Positions 43,554 through 53,158 of a stretch of DNA of 64,000 nucleotides are shown here, in pieces. Under the pieces are notes generated by a model that did not search any database, had not been told where the DNA came from, and was given only the letters and a program-made list of their open reading frames with translations. The number at the start of each line of letters is the position of its first letter. Within the stretch, counting starts at the first letter, position 1. The DNA is from DASRJG01 sp032124015 (GTDB taxonomy: Bacteria > Acidobacteriota > Polarisedimenticolia > Polarisedimenticolales > DASRJG01), in contig JAQBEH010000114.1 in the NCBI GenBank assembly GCA_032124015.1, forward strand, positions 7,888-71,887, given 5' to 3'. The position numbers and the translations under genes are program-made.

Positions 43554-46500
43554 TCATGTCCCCCCAAGGCTATTCGTTGTGCCGGCATTCAATCGAAAGA
43601 CACGGGTGCTGTTGCTGACGAATTCGCTGTCCTCACCGTCGACGCAGAAGGCAATCGGCGGCGCCGGATCATCACGCCCGGCGACGGTGAGCGCGTCAGG
43701 CGTCAGCCGCAGATCGAGTGAATGTCCGCGGTAACGTATGCGCATATCGAGACGCTCCAACTCGTGTGGCAATTCCGGATTGAGTCGCAAAACGTCGCGG
43801 CCTACCTCGATCCCCGTCGATACGCGCTGGACCAGATCGACCGTTCCCGCCATGGCGCCGAGGTGGACGCCCTCCGCGGTGGTGCCCTGCTGAACATCGC
43901 TCACATCGCTCTGCAGCGCCTCCGCGAAGTACTCCATCGCGCGCGGCCGGTCGGAACGTGCCAGAACCCAGGCGTACACCACACGGCAAAGCGTTGAGCC
44001 GTGGGACGAGCGGCTGGCATAGTAGGTGACGTTGCGCGGAATGGTTTCGTATTCGAACGAATAGCCCAGACGCTCGAACAATTCGCCGAGCTCCTCGGCG
44101 GAAAACAGGTAGAACAACATCAACACGTCGGCCTGTTTCGAAAGCTTGTAGCGGTTGGCGCTGTCGTTTTCTCCCTCGAGGATCAGATCGAGACGCTGAA
44201 TATTCCCATACCGGGTTCGGTAGTCCTCCCAATCGAGCTCGCGCAATTCGTCGTAGCCCTCGAACTGGCTGATGATCCCATCGTCATGGAACGGCACATA
44301 CATCCTGCGACTGATATCGCCCCAGCGCGCGATCTCCTCATCCGATATGTCGAGGCGCGTCGTGAGTTCGACGCGACGGATGTCGGGCAGCAGCTCGAGG
44401 ACCTCCAGCCCCCGGCACAGCACCCATACGGCCATGATGTTGGTATAGGCGTTGTTGTTGACGCCGGGCGTTGTTGAGTTCGGATAGCCGTCGTGGAATT
44501 CGTCGGGGCCCATGACGCCGCGGATTTCGTAGCGTCCGCGCTCGTCATCGAAGCTCGCGATGCTCGACCAGAAGCGGGCGATATCGAGGATCAGCTCCGC
44601 GCCGTGGGAATGCAGGAATTCGACATCGTGAGTGACCTGGTAGTACTGCCAGGTGTTGTAGGCGATGGCGCTGCCGACGTGGCGCTGCAAGTAGGAGTGG
44701 TCGGGCACCCAGCGCTGCGATCGCGGGTTCAGGTTGAGCGCCTGGGTCTCCTCCTGGCCGTCGCTACCGCTCTGCCAGGGGAACATTGCTCCCTTGTACC
44801 CGACACCCGCGGCGGCCACACGTGCCTCGCCCAGGCGCCGGTAGCGATACATCAGAAGCGATCGGGTGATTTCGGGCATTCGATAGTTGAAGAACGGGAA
44901 GATGAACAGTTCATCCCAGAAGACGTGACCTTGGTACGCTTCGCCGGTCCAGCCCCGCGCAGGCACACCGATATCGAGTCCAATGGAATTGGGCGATACG
45001 GCTTGCAGCAGGTGAAACATGTTCAACCGGAGCAGCATCGGGACGTTCAATTTGAACCCGGGATCGGCGGGCTGGACATGTACGTCGAAGCGTTGCCAAA
45101 GGTGCTTCCAGGCAAGAACATGATCAGCCATCACGGCATCGAAGCGACTCGCGCGCGCGATCGTCCTGCGCGCCTCCAGACCGCACTCCGAATTGGCGTG
45201 GTCGCGCGACGTATGGAAAGATGCGAGTTTTTCCAGCACCAGCGTCTCACCTTGCTCGACGTCGAGGGTGAATTCTTGCGCGATGTATCCAGGTTTCTCG
45301 ATGACTCGGCGCGGAACATCGAGAATTCGCCCGTTTAGAAACGCCCGCGTTCGTGCGGCCTGAGCCACGTGGATGTGCGATTGGCAAGTGCGCGTCTCGA
45401 GGCACACGCCGTCCTCGCCGAACACCTCGCCTCCCACCGGCTCCAGGTGTTTGTTGTTGAAACGACGGTACAGTTTTGCGCCCCCGTTGACGACCCTGCC
45501 GTCGATCGCCGAGCGAACCGTGACCCCGGACGTCCAGTTCTCAGCCGTGAGCGTCAGCTCCAGCGAGCACAGATGCATGGAGCCCATCGAGATCAGGCGT
45601 CGCTCCGTGAGCGTGCTGCACCGCGCCTGGCCATCCTCGAAGCGTATTTCCCGCAACAACAGGCCACGCCGCAGATCGAGCTCCTGACGGTACGACAGAA
45701 GCTTCACGGTTCGAGCATCGAACCAGACGCCATCGGCGATGCGGAAATCGAGCGCCAGCCAGTTGGGGAAATTGACGAGATCCTCGTTCTCGACCACGCG
45801 GCCGGCAATATCGGTGCGCAACCGGTTGTAGCCGCCGGCGAGGTAGGTCCCCGGATAATGAACGTCATCCGCCACGGCTCCGGCGGTTGCCCCGCGCGTC
45901 GCGAAATAGCCATTCCCCAAGGTGCAGAGGGCTTCACGGATACCCTCTTGGGCGGGATCGAAGCCCTCAAAGACGAGCGACCATGCGGAGGGCGGCTCCA
46001 CACCCACCCGGACTTGCGCCAGATCGGTCACGACGACATCGGCGCCGGCATCGCGGAGCGCCTGCGCGCGCCCGCCGCGATCCACGCCGATGACGCAGCC
46101 GAACCGGCCGGCTCGCCCGGCTTCGACGCCGACGATCGCGTCCTCCACGACGACCGCACGCGAAGGTGCCGCTCCGACGCGTCGTGCCGCCTCCAGGAAA
46201 GCATCCGGGGCCGGCTTCCCCTCGAGCTCGAGACGGGTGACGTCCGTGCCGTCAACTCGCGCGTCGAACAACTGCGCGATGCCGGCTGCTTCGAGCACCG
46301 CCGCGCAGTTGTTGCTTGAGGACACGACGGCGGTCTTGATCTTCTCGGCCCGAAGTGTGCGCACGAGCGCGATCGATTCTTCATAGAGCTCGATGCCGTA
46401 CTGCTCCATGTGTCTGAGGAAATACCGGTCTTTCAGATTGCCCAGAGCGCGCACGCTCTTCACGTCGGGGCCGTCTTCGGGTGAACCCAACGGCAATTCG

Positions 46501-46751
46501 ATTCCGCGCGACTCCAGGAAGGATGCGACGCCATCGTAACGCGGCTTGCCGTCGACGTAGCGTGGATAGTCGGTGTCGATATCGAAGGGAATGAATGGCT
46601 CGCCTGCCTGGCTGGCGTGCTGCTCGAGAAAACCGTCGAACAGCTTCTTCCAAGCCGCGGCGTGCACGCTCGCCGTTTTGGTCAGCACCCCGTCGAGATC
46701 GAACAAAACGGCGTCGTAGTCCCGCGGGGACAGCGTGGAGATGACTTTCAT
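43554..46751 (-). CDS. Fused beta-phosphoglucomutase (HAD) and GH65 disaccharide phosphorylase
   Basis: This is a 1065-residue two-enzyme protein. Residues 1-250 are a HAD phosphoglucomutase-like domain: AVLFDLDGVLTKT with nucleophile Asp18 and Asp20, VVSSSNN and VVVEDAIVGVEAGRAG. Residues about 255-1065 are a GH65 phosphorylase with catalytic acid Glu751 in MGPDEFHDGYPNS. A trehalose, maltose or kojibiose phosphorylase would release beta-glucose 1-phosphate, which the HAD part would turn into glucose 6-phosphate, so the fusion channels one product to the next. Two sampled 60-base lines give about 50-55% G+C, lower than neighbours, suggesting transfer. It sits between the cus operon and a copper-ATPase remnant. 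Confidence 0.9.
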   Translation of the reverse strand: MKVISTLSPRDYDAVLFDLDGVLTKTASVHAAAWKKLFDGFLEQHASQAGEPFIPFDIDTDYPRYVDGKPRYDGVASFLESRGIELPLGSPEDGPDVKSVRALGNLKDRYFLRHMEQYGIELYEESIALVRTLRAEKIKTAVVSSSNNCAAVLEAAGIAQLFDARVDGTDVTRLELEGKPAPDAFLEAARRVGAAPSRAVVVEDAIVGVEAGRAGRFGCVIGVDRGGRAQALRDAGADVVVTDLAQVRVGVEPPSAWSLVFEGFDPAQEGIREALCTLGNGYFATRGATAGAVADDVHYPGTYLAGGYNRLRTDIAGRVVENEDLVNFPNWLALDFRIADGVWFDARTVKLLSYRQELDLRRGLLLREIRFEDGQARCSTLTERRLISMGSMHLCSLELTLTAENWTSGVTVRSAIDGRVVNGGAKLYRRFNNKHLEPVGGEVFGEDGVCLETRTCQSHIHVAQAARTRAFLNGRILDVPRRVIEKPGYIAQEFTLDVEQGETLVLEKLASFHTSRDHANSECGLEARRTIARASRFDAVMADHVLAWKHLWQRFDVHVQPADPGFKLNVPMLLRLNMFHLLQAVSPNSIGLDIGVPARGWTGEAYQGHVFWDELFIFPFFNYRMPEITRSLLMYRYRRLGEARVAAAGVGYKGAMFPWQSGSDGQEETQALNLNPRSQRWVPDHSYLQRHVGSAIAYNTWQYYQVTHDVEFLHSHGAELILDIARFWSSIASFDDERGRYEIRGVMGPDEFHDGYPNSTTPGVNNNAYTNIMAVWVLCRGLEVLELLPDIRRVELTTRLDISDEEIARWGDISRRMYVPFHDDGIISQFEGYDELRELDWEDYRTRYGNIQRLDLILEGENDSANRYKLSKQADVLMLFYLFSAEELGELFERLGYSFEYETIPRNVTYYASRSSHGSTLCRVVYAWVLARSDRPRAMEYFAEALQSDVSDVQQGTTAEGVHLGAMAGTVDLVQRVSTGIEVGRDVLRLNPELPHELERLDMRIRYRGHSLDLRLTPDALTVAGRDDPAPPIAFCVDGEDSEFVSNSTRVFRLNAGTTNSLGGT

Positions 46752-46767
46752 CTAGATCGTAGGCCTC

Positions 46768-47210
46768 ACGATGCCGCCAAGCATGACACGGCGGGCGTCC
46801 TTGGGATTCATCTCTCTTACGTCATCCGCAAACTCCAGGCGGCCGGAAAGATCGTGCCGATGGAGGGCGACGGGATCAACGACGCGCCGGCGCTGGCCCA
46901 GGCCCAGGTCAGCCTCGCCATGGGAACCGGGACCGACGTGGCCATCGAGAGCGCGGGGATCACCCTGCTCAAGGGGGACCTGCGCGGCATCGCGCGCGCG
47001 CGCAAGCTCTCGCGCGCCACGATGGGCAACATCCGGCCGAACCTCTTCTTCGCGTTCGTATACAACGCCCTGGGTGTTCCGGTTGCGGCCGGAGTACTCT
47101 ACCCGTTCTTCGGTCTTTTACTGTCTCCGATGATCGCGGCGGCGGCCATGAGCCTGAGCTCGGTCTCGGTCATCGGGAACGCGCTGAGGTTGAAGAGTGT
47201 GAAAATATGA
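46768..47210 (+). pseudogene. copA: C-terminal remnant of a copper-transporting P-type ATPase
   Basis: The frame ending at 47210 reads VIRKLQAAGK, GDGINDAPALAQAQVSLAMG, GTDVAIESAGITLLKG, then two C-terminal membrane helices and a SVSVIGNALRL ending: the hinge motif and last helices of a P1B ATPase. The phosphorylation site, CPC motif and metal-binding domains are absent. The sequence upstream of about 46800 is unrelated and antisense to the GH65 gene. So only about 135 C-terminal residues survive, without a start region. The stop overlaps the next gene (ATGA at 47207). Confidence 0.85.
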
Positions 47211-48421
47211 AGGCATCGAGCACCGCGATCGTGGCTTTGGTCCTGCTCACCTGCTGTGGTGCGCCGCAGCCGACGGTCCAAGACATCGCCTCTCCCGCGG
47301 CGCCTGGATCTGCCGAGCCTTGCGTCGAGACCGGAGCCGACGGACGCGCCTACCTCAGCTGGGTCGAGCCCGCGGGGGAACAGGGCCACACCCTTCGCTT
47401 TTCCGTCTGGGAAAAAGACGGTTGGTCCGCACCCCGTACCGTGGCCGAGGGCTCGAACTGGTTCGTGAATTGGGCCGACTTCCCGTCGGTCACAGCGCTC
47501 GACGACGGCACGCTCGCCGCGCACTGGCTCGAAAAGACGGACAAAGGCACCTACGCCTACGCCGTGATGTTGTCGTTTTCCCACGACGACGGGAAAACCT
47601 GGAGCGAGCCCAAAACGCCCCACGATGACTCGCCGACGGAGCATGGCTTCGTCTCGAAGGTGGCGCTCCCCGGTGAAAAAATGGCCACCGTCTGGCTCGA
47701 CGGACGCGAAACCGGCGGCGGAGACGAAGAGCACGCGGGGCCGATGACGCTTCGGGCGGCCTTCGTCGGGGCGGACGGCCGGGTCGAGCGTGAGGACCTG
47801 ATCGACGCTCGCGTCTGCGATTGCTGCCAGACCTCAGCGGTGCGGCTCGAAGACGGCACACTGGTCGTCGCCTACCGGGATCGTTCCGAGGACGAGATCC
47901 GCGATATCGCCGTCGCGCGTTTCGACGGCGATCGCTGGTCAGAACCTCGTTCCGTCGCCGACGACCGATGGATGATCCTCGGTTGCCCGGTCAACGGCCC
48001 GGCGATCGCCGCCAGGGGCGATCGGGTGGCGGTCGCCTGGTTCACGGCGGCCGGATCGCCTCCCGTTCCGAAGGTCCGCGTCGCGTTTTCGCGAGACGGC
48101 GGCCGTGGCTTCGGCTCCCCGATCGACGTCAACGTGGGACGTCCCGAAGGCCGTGTCGATGTCGTCTTCCTCGAGGACGGCGCCGCGCTCGTCACATGGA
48201 TCGATGTCGTCGACGGCTCGGCGCAGCTTTTGGCCCGACGTGTCGAAGTCGACGGCTCGGCCGGACCGCAGTTCCGGATCGCGCCGGCTAACGCTTCGCG
48301 GGCGGGTGGTTTCCCGCGTATGACGAGCCTGGGAGCGGACGTGTTGATCGCGTGGACCGAACCCGGCGAGCCTTCGCACGTAAGGACGGCTAGAGTCCGA
48401 ACTTCTTCATCCGGTAGATGA
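47207..48421 (+). CDS. Sialidase/BNR-fold lipoprotein
   Basis: This 404-residue protein has a lipoprotein signal (LVLLTCCGAP) and a six-bladed-propeller-type sequence with repeated Asp-box-like units (SFSHDDGKTWSEP, AFSRDGGRGFGSP). A cysteine cluster (VCDCC) lies mid-chain. Asp-box propellers bind or cleave carbohydrates, but the sialidase arginine triad is not evident, so a binding or structural role is as likely. Its start overlaps the copper-ATPase remnant, indicating it once was the downstream gene of a copA operon. The 3' end overlaps the sigma-54 regulator gene by 32 nt. Confidence 0.75.
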   Translation: MKASSTAIVALVLLTCCGAPQPTVQDIASPAAPGSAEPCVETGADGRAYLSWVEPAGEQGHTLRFSVWEKDGWSAPRTVAEGSNWFVNWADFPSVTALDDGTLAAHWLEKTDKGTYAYAVMLSFSHDDGKTWSEPKTPHDDSPTEHGFVSKVALPGEKMATVWLDGRETGGGDEEHAGPMTLRAAFVGADGRVEREDLIDARVCDCCQTSAVRLEDGTLVVAYRDRSEDEIRDIAVARFDGDRWSEPRSVADDRWMILGCPVNGPAIAARGDRVAVAWFTAAGSPPVPKVRVAFSRDGGRGFGSPIDVNVGRPEGRVDVVFLEDGAALVTWIDVVDGSAQLLARRVEVDGSAGPQFRIAPANASRAGGFPRMTSLGADVLIAWTEPGEPSHVRTARVRTSSSGR

Positions 48422-49754
48422 GCGTCTGCCTGGAAATCCCCAAGAATCGGGCCGCCGAGCTCTGATTCCCACCCGAGCGCCTGAGCGCCTCTTCGATCAG
48501 CCCGCGCTCGACGTCCTCGAGCACGATCCCGCCGGGCGGCAGGTCCATGCGCGCCCCTCCGAACCGAGGCGCGTCGCGCCTGAGCGCCTCGGGGAGGTCC
48601 GCTGCGGCGATCGTCTCGGAGCGGCCGAGCACGACGAAGCGCTCGAGCAGATTCTCGAGCTCCCGGACGTTGCCCGGCCAGTCGTAGCGCTCGAGCCGGT
48701 CGAGGGCTAAAGGCTCGACCCGCGGAACCGGACGGCCGTGGCGCTGCGCGTGCTTGACGAGGAAATGCTCGATGAGAATCGGCACGTCCCCCGGCCGCTC
48801 GCGCAGCGGCGGAATCCGCAGCGGGATGACGTTGAGCCTGTACCAGAGGTCTTCGCGGAACGTGCTCTCGCGCACGCGGGCCTCGAGGTCCACGCGGGTC
48901 GCGGCGACGACGCGAACGTCCACGCGCACGGGGGCGGTGGCTCCCACCTTGTCGACCTCGCCTTCCTGCAACACGCGTAGCAGGCGCGCTTGAGCCGGCA
49001 AGGGGAGGTCTCCGATCTCGTCGAGGAAAATCGTCCCACCGCCGGCGGCCTCGAACTTCCCCTTGCGGTCCTCGATCGCGCCCGTGAACGCCCCCTTGCG
49101 GTGGCCGAACAGTTCGGATTCCACGAGCGACTCGGGGATGGCCGCGCAGTTGACCACGACGAAGGGGCGATCGTGGCGTGGCGAGAACTCGTGGATCGCG
49201 CCCGCGGCCAGCTCCTTGCCCGTCCCGCTTTCCCCGAACAGCAAGACCGTCGCATCGGAGTCCGCCGCGAGGCGTAGGTCGTCCAGAAAAGCTCGCAGCG
49301 ACGATGACGACCCGACGATCGCACCGGAGACGGCGCCTCCCCCAACGAGCGCGCGCAATCGCCGGTTTTCGTCGCGAAGCGACGCATACGCGAGCGCCTT
49401 TCCAACCGAGGCCAGCAACCGCTCCCGCGTGAACGGCTTCTCGACAAAATCGAAGGCACCCGACTGCATCGCGCGCACCGCGGTTGCAACGTCGCCGTGC
49501 GCCGTGATCACAACCGGCACGACGTCGGGGGCGCTTGCGCGAACGCGGTCCACGAGTTCCAGCCCGTCCATTCCGGGCATCATCACGTCGGTGATCAGGA
49601 GGTTGACTCCGCCCGCGCGAACGGCCTCGATGGCCTCCGCACCGGAGGCGGCGCTCGTGACGCGGTAACCCTCCTGCTCGAGCTGATAGACGACGACGCG
49701 CCTGAGACTCGGATCGTCGTCGACCACCAGGATGGACGCCGGCTTTGGGGTCAT
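48390..49754 (-). CDS. Sigma-54-dependent response regulator (NtrC/AtoC family)
   Basis: This 454-residue regulator has a receiver domain (phospho-acceptor Asp56 in LLITDVMMPGMDG). An AAA+ domain follows with Walker A GESGTGK at 174-180, the sigma-54-contact loop GAFTGA at 221-226 and Walker B IFLDE at 242-246. A Fis-type helix-turn-helix closes the protein (about 427-454). All activator motifs are intact. It is coupled by ATGA (49751-49754) to its kinase and lies in an operon behind PDZ protein 1. Its target promoters are not obvious in the window. Confidence 0.95.
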   Translation of the reverse strand: MTPKPASILVVDDDPSLRRVVVYQLEQEGYRVTSAASGAEAIEAVRAGGVNLLITDVMMPGMDGLELVDRVRASAPDVVPVVITAHGDVATAVRAMQSGAFDFVEKPFTRERLLASVGKALAYASLRDENRRLRALVGGGAVSGAIVGSSSSLRAFLDDLRLAADSDATVLLFGESGTGKELAAGAIHEFSPRHDRPFVVVNCAAIPESLVESELFGHRKGAFTGAIEDRKGKFEAAGGGTIFLDEIGDLPLPAQARLLRVLQEGEVDKVGATAPVRVDVRVVAATRVDLEARVRESTFREDLWYRLNVIPLRIPPLRERPGDVPILIEHFLVKHAQRHGRPVPRVEPLALDRLERYDWPGNVRELENLLERFVVLGRSETIAAADLPEALRRDAPRFGGARMDLPPGGIVLEDVERGLIEEALRRSGGNQSSAARFLGISRQTLIYRMKKFGL

Positions 49755-50881
49755 GAAGCGTCCTCCGTGGCGGCGATCGGCAGCACGAGACGGAATGCCG
49801 CGCCACCACCTTCCGCGTTTGCGGCATCGAGTCGGCCGCCATGCGACTGGGCGATACGGCGACAGACGTGGAGCCCGAGGCCGGTCCCGGCGGCCTTCGT
49901 CGTGTAGAACGGCTCGAACAGACGCTCGACGGGGACATCGGGGAGTCCCGCGCCATGGTCTCGCACCTCGACGACGGCGACGCCCTCCTCGGCCCAGGTC
50001 GCAATCTCGACGGTTCCGCCGTCGGGCATGGCTTGGACGGCGTTGAGCAGGAGGTTCACGAGCACTTGGTGGATCTGGCCGGCGTCGGCACGCACGGCGG
50101 GGAGGGCCTCGGCGAGGCGCGTGTCCAGGGCGATCGAAGCGCCCACCGCGCTCTTGCCGACGAGGTCGAGGGCGGCACGCACGGCCTCGTTCAGCTCAAC
50201 CGGTCGCAACTCGGGAGCCTGGGGGCGCGCATAGTCGAGGTACTTTGAGACGATCGCGTTGAGCCGCACGATCTCGCGACGCAAGATGTCGAGAAACTCC
50301 CGTCGTGGATGATCTTGGGGATAGTCCCGTTCGAGGATTTCCGCGGCGCCCCCGATCGCCCCGAGAGGATTGCGAATCTCGTGAGCCATGCCCGCGGTCA
50401 ACGTGCCGAGCGCCGCGAGTCGATCGGCGCGCCGGACCCCGTCCACCGTGGCGGTCAGCTCGGTCAGCGCATGGTCGCGTTCGGTGGCGATCGCCTCGGC
50501 CTCGAGCCTCAAGCGACGCTCCCGGTCGGCCAGCGCGCCGGCCACGAACGCAACGACACCGAACATCCCCAACTCGATGAGCTGATTCGCTTGATAGGCT
50601 TGGCTCATGCGCCAATGAAGCAGGATGTGCGGAGCGTAGGCGGCCGCACAGACCGCGGCCACGGCGAGCCCGCCCGCGAGGCCGTACCACGCGCACGCGA
50701 GCAGCACGGGAATGTAGTAGAGCCGCTGGTAGATGTTGTGCAGCAGGAAGTGTTCAGGGTTCGTCAGGTAGTGGCCGAGCGAGATCGCGACGATCAGACC
50801 GGCGAGCACGACCCACCACATCCGGTGCGGTCGAGCGTTCGGAACGGGGGCGGGGGGGCTTGCGGTGGCGCCGGTCGTCAT
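49751..50881 (-). CDS. Membrane sensor histidine kinase (NtrB-like)
   Basis: This is a 376-residue kinase from ATG 50881; a GTG three codons earlier is possible. Three to four N-terminal membrane helices without a large periplasmic loop (about 22-115) suggest sensing within the membrane. Next come the DHp helix with His167 in MAHEIRNPLG and a HATPase domain (NLLLNAVQAM, DHGAGLP, GTGLGLHVC). It is the cognate partner of the sigma-54 activator by overlap and follows the PDZ1 gene by 46 nt. Confidence 0.93.
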   Translation of the reverse strand: MTTGATASPPAPVPNARPHRMWWVVLAGLIVAISLGHYLTNPEHFLLHNIYQRLYYIPVLLACAWYGLAGGLAVAAVCAAAYAPHILLHWRMSQAYQANQLIELGMFGVVAFVAGALADRERRLRLEAEAIATERDHALTELTATVDGVRRADRLAALGTLTAGMAHEIRNPLGAIGGAAEILERDYPQDHPRREFLDILRREIVRLNAIVSKYLDYARPQAPELRPVELNEAVRAALDLVGKSAVGASIALDTRLAEALPAVRADAGQIHQVLVNLLLNAVQAMPDGGTVEIATWAEEGVAVVEVRDHGAGLPDVPVERLFEPFYTTKAAGTGLGLHVCRRIAQSHGGRLDAANAEGGGAAFRLVLPIAATEDAS

Positions 50882-50927
50882 GGCGCCCACGATTGTAGGC
50901 TGTCGGAGGCGCCGATGGGCAGACTTG

Positions 50928-51410
50928 CTACTTCGCGGCCGCTCGCTCGGCGGCCTCGTGCTCTTTCATGTGCTCGCCGATCCACCGCGCCATCACGTCG
51001 GCGGGCATCGGGGCTAGAGTCAACTGGATCTCGTGATCGACGCCCTCGCGCTTGATCGTGTAGGTCACCGATTGGCCCGGCTGCCATTCCTTCCGGGCTT
51101 TCGCCAGGGCCGCGTTGCTTTCCTTCGCGAGGCGGACACCGTTCAACGCGTAGAGGATGTCGCCCGGCTGCAGTCCCGCCTTTTGCGCGGGGCTCCCCTC
51201 GATGACCTTGGAGATCTTGTAGCCGCCCTGCGATAGGACCGAATTGTCGAACTCGATTCCGACCCAGCCCGTCGTCTTCAGATCCGCCGACATCCGGTCG
51301 AGGCAGTCCTGGACCGGCATCGTGCACTTGTGGGATGCGTCCCCCGCGAGGACCGGGGCGAAAGCCACGACAGCACACAAGCCGATCGGCACGATGAGAC
51401 GGCGGAACAT
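50928..51410 (-). CDS. Periplasmic PDZ-domain protein (PDZ1)
   Basis: This 160-residue protein has a signal peptide (to about 22), a C-x6-C pair (Cys29, Cys36), a GWVGIEFD strand and one PDZ domain (about 60-140; KVIEGSPAQKAGLQPGDILY). It ends with a helical tail MARWIGEHMKEHEAAERAA. There is no protease domain, so it is a peptide-binding or adaptor protein. Cys spacing, the GW-GI strand and the MKEH tail are shared with PDZ2 (55048-55554), so they are paralogues. The gene heads the operon with the NtrB/NtrC pair and has the shared operator upstream at 51478-51511. Confidence 0.85.
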   Translation of the reverse strand: MFRRLIVPIGLCAVVAFAPVLAGDASHKCTMPVQDCLDRMSADLKTTGWVGIEFDNSVLSQGGYKISKVIEGSPAQKAGLQPGDILYALNGVRLAKESNAALAKARKEWQPGQSVTYTIKREGVDHEIQLTLAPMPADVMARWIGEHMKEHEAAERAAAK

Positions 51411-51477
51411 AAAGGTCTCCTTCGGTAAACCATGAACATGTTAAGGCCGCGTGAGCGCTTTTGCCCTGATACGCCCG

Positions 51478-51511
51478 GTAAAAAGATGTCTGACTTGTCA
51501 ACACGTTGTAA
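51478..51511. promoter_or_regulatory. OmpR-type direct-repeat operator, copy 1
   Basis: On the minus strand TTAC (51511-51508), TGAC (51500-51497), AGAC (51491-51488) and TTAC (51481-51478) are spaced 11, 9 and 10 nt. The same spacing and near-identical units precede PDZ2. Copy 1 lies between PDZ1 and the divergent kinase gene, 68 nt from PDZ1 and 31 nt from the kinase start. Confidence 0.65.
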
Positions 51512-51541
51512 AGAGCGCGTCATAGCCTGTAGGCTCGGTTC

Positions 51542-53158
51542 ATGGGAATCGGCGAATTTCTGAAGCGCCACTCGCTTTTCGCCGGGCTTTTGGCCGTGCT
51601 CGTGCCCCTGGCGATCCTCCTCGTCGTACAGTTCGTCTGGCTCTTGCGTCTCGAGAGCATGCAGGCGATCGCCCAAGCGGCCGCTCTGGATGGCTTCCTC
51701 GGCACCGTCTCGACAAAGGTCGAGTATTTCTACCGCGAAACCGCCGAGCGCAGCCTGAACCTTCCGGCCAGCTTGTTCACCCAGCAGCGGATCGAGAAGG
51801 CCGCGTACTACTGGAAGCAGCGTCCGGCGAAGGGGGCGAAGCGGCTTTTTCTGGTCGACCTGACGCACGCGGAATTCGGGAACTTCCTCGCCTTCGATCC
51901 GGAGAACACGACGCTGTACACGCCGGCGGCCTCCGACGAGTCCCTGGCGATGGTCCTGGCGGCGAACCCCCTTCACATGCTGAACCTGCGGAAGCGCGGC
52001 ATGGAATCCGCGGCACTGACGGTCGATGAACGGAACCCCGACTACCGGATCATCTTGAACCCGATCCTGGACGACGGCGGCCACGTGGTCGGCCTCGCCG
52101 GAATGATCCTCGACGAGGAGTTTTTTCGCATGAAGCTCCTCCCCTCGATGATCACAACGACGCTGGCGAAATACCTCCCGTCGGCTCCGGACGGCGAATT
52201 GGCGGTGACGGTCACCGACGGAGCCGGGAACACGGTGTTTCGCATCGGGGACGGGAAGGGACGCGAGATCGCGACGCAATCGCGCCTCGGATTCGTTTTC
52301 ACCGATTGGGACATGGCGCTCTATTCTCCGCGCGCGACGCCGCGGCAGTGGGCGCGGGCCGGGTTCGTCTTCAACGCTTCGCTCGCCGGACTCTTGGCAC
52401 TCTTTCTGGTCGGCGGGGTCGTGCTGGCGCTTCGCGCCGCCGGCCGCGCGGTCAAGCTGTCCAAGATGAAGTCCGACTTCGTGTCGAACGTCTCGCACGA
52501 GCTGCGCACGCCGGTCGCCTCGATCCGCGTGTTCGGCGAACTCTTGCGCCTGGGCCGCGTGGAGGACCCGGGCAAGGTCAAGGAGTACGGCGAGCACATC
52601 GAAGGCGAGAGCCGGCGGCTCACCCGCTTGATCGACAATATCCTCGATTTCTCGCGCATTGAGTCGGGGCGCAAGGAGTACCGGTTCGCCGAAGGGGAGG
52701 TGCGCGAGCTGGTCGAGGCGGTCATTCGCACCTTCGAAGTGAGGTTGGCGGAACCGGGGATCACAATCGTGCTCGAGGCGCCCGAGGGTCCGTTACCACC
52801 GCTGTGGATGGACGCGGACGCGATCGCCCAAGCGTTCCAGAACCTGCTCGACAACGCGGTGAAGTACTCAGGGGAGGCCAAGGAGGTCGTCGTGACACTG
52901 TCCGCCGGGAACGACTTCATCGCGATCGCCGTGCACGATCGTGGGATCGGCATCGCACGCGACGAGCAACGGAAGATCTTCGAACGGTTTCATCGCGTCG
53001 GGACGGGACTGGTTCACGACGTGAAGGGAAGTGGCCTCGGCTTGTCGATCGTGCAGCACATCGTCGCCGCGCACGGCGGCACCGTCACCGTCGACAGCGA
53101 ACTCGGGAAGGGAAGCACCTTCACGATGCGGTTTCCGACCGGGCGTGGGGTCGCCTGA
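51542..53158 (+). CDS. Sensor histidine kinase with periplasmic sensor domain
   Basis: This 538-residue kinase has an N-terminal membrane helix (12-38) and a periplasmic double-Cache-like sensor (about 40-272, including NPILDDGGHVVGLAGMILDEEFF). A second helix (274-300), a DHp helix with His319 in VSHELRTPVAS, and a HATPase domain (LLDNAVKYSG, DRGIGIARDEQ, GSGLGLSIVQHIV) follow. It shares one base with the regulator gene (TGATG, 53156-53160). It is divergent from PDZ1, with operator copy 1 between them. Confidence 0.93.
   Translation: MGIGEFLKRHSLFAGLLAVLVPLAILLVVQFVWLLRLESMQAIAQAAALDGFLGTVSTKVEYFYRETAERSLNLPASLFTQQRIEKAAYYWKQRPAKGAKRLFLVDLTHAEFGNFLAFDPENTTLYTPAASDESLAMVLAANPLHMLNLRKRGMESAALTVDERNPDYRIILNPILDDGGHVVGLAGMILDEEFFRMKLLPSMITTTLAKYLPSAPDGELAVTVTDGAGNTVFRIGDGKGREIATQSRLGFVFTDWDMALYSPRATPRQWARAGFVFNASLAGLLALFLVGGVVLALRAAGRAVKLSKMKSDFVSNVSHELRTPVASIRVFGELLRLGRVEDPGKVKEYGEHIEGESRRLTRLIDNILDFSRIESGRKEYRFAEGEVRELVEAVIRTFEVRLAEPGITIVLEAPEGPLPPLWMDADAIAQAFQNLLDNAVKYSGEAKEVVVTLSAGNDFIAIAVHDRGIGIARDEQRKIFERFHRVGTGLVHDVKGSGLGLSIVQHIVAAHGGTVTVDSELGKGSTFTMRFPTGRGVA

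Noticed and set aside
44493..46319. Long plus-strand frames opposite the GH65 fusion gene
   Set aside because: No domain patterns; the minus-strand fusion gene is intact and conserved throughout.
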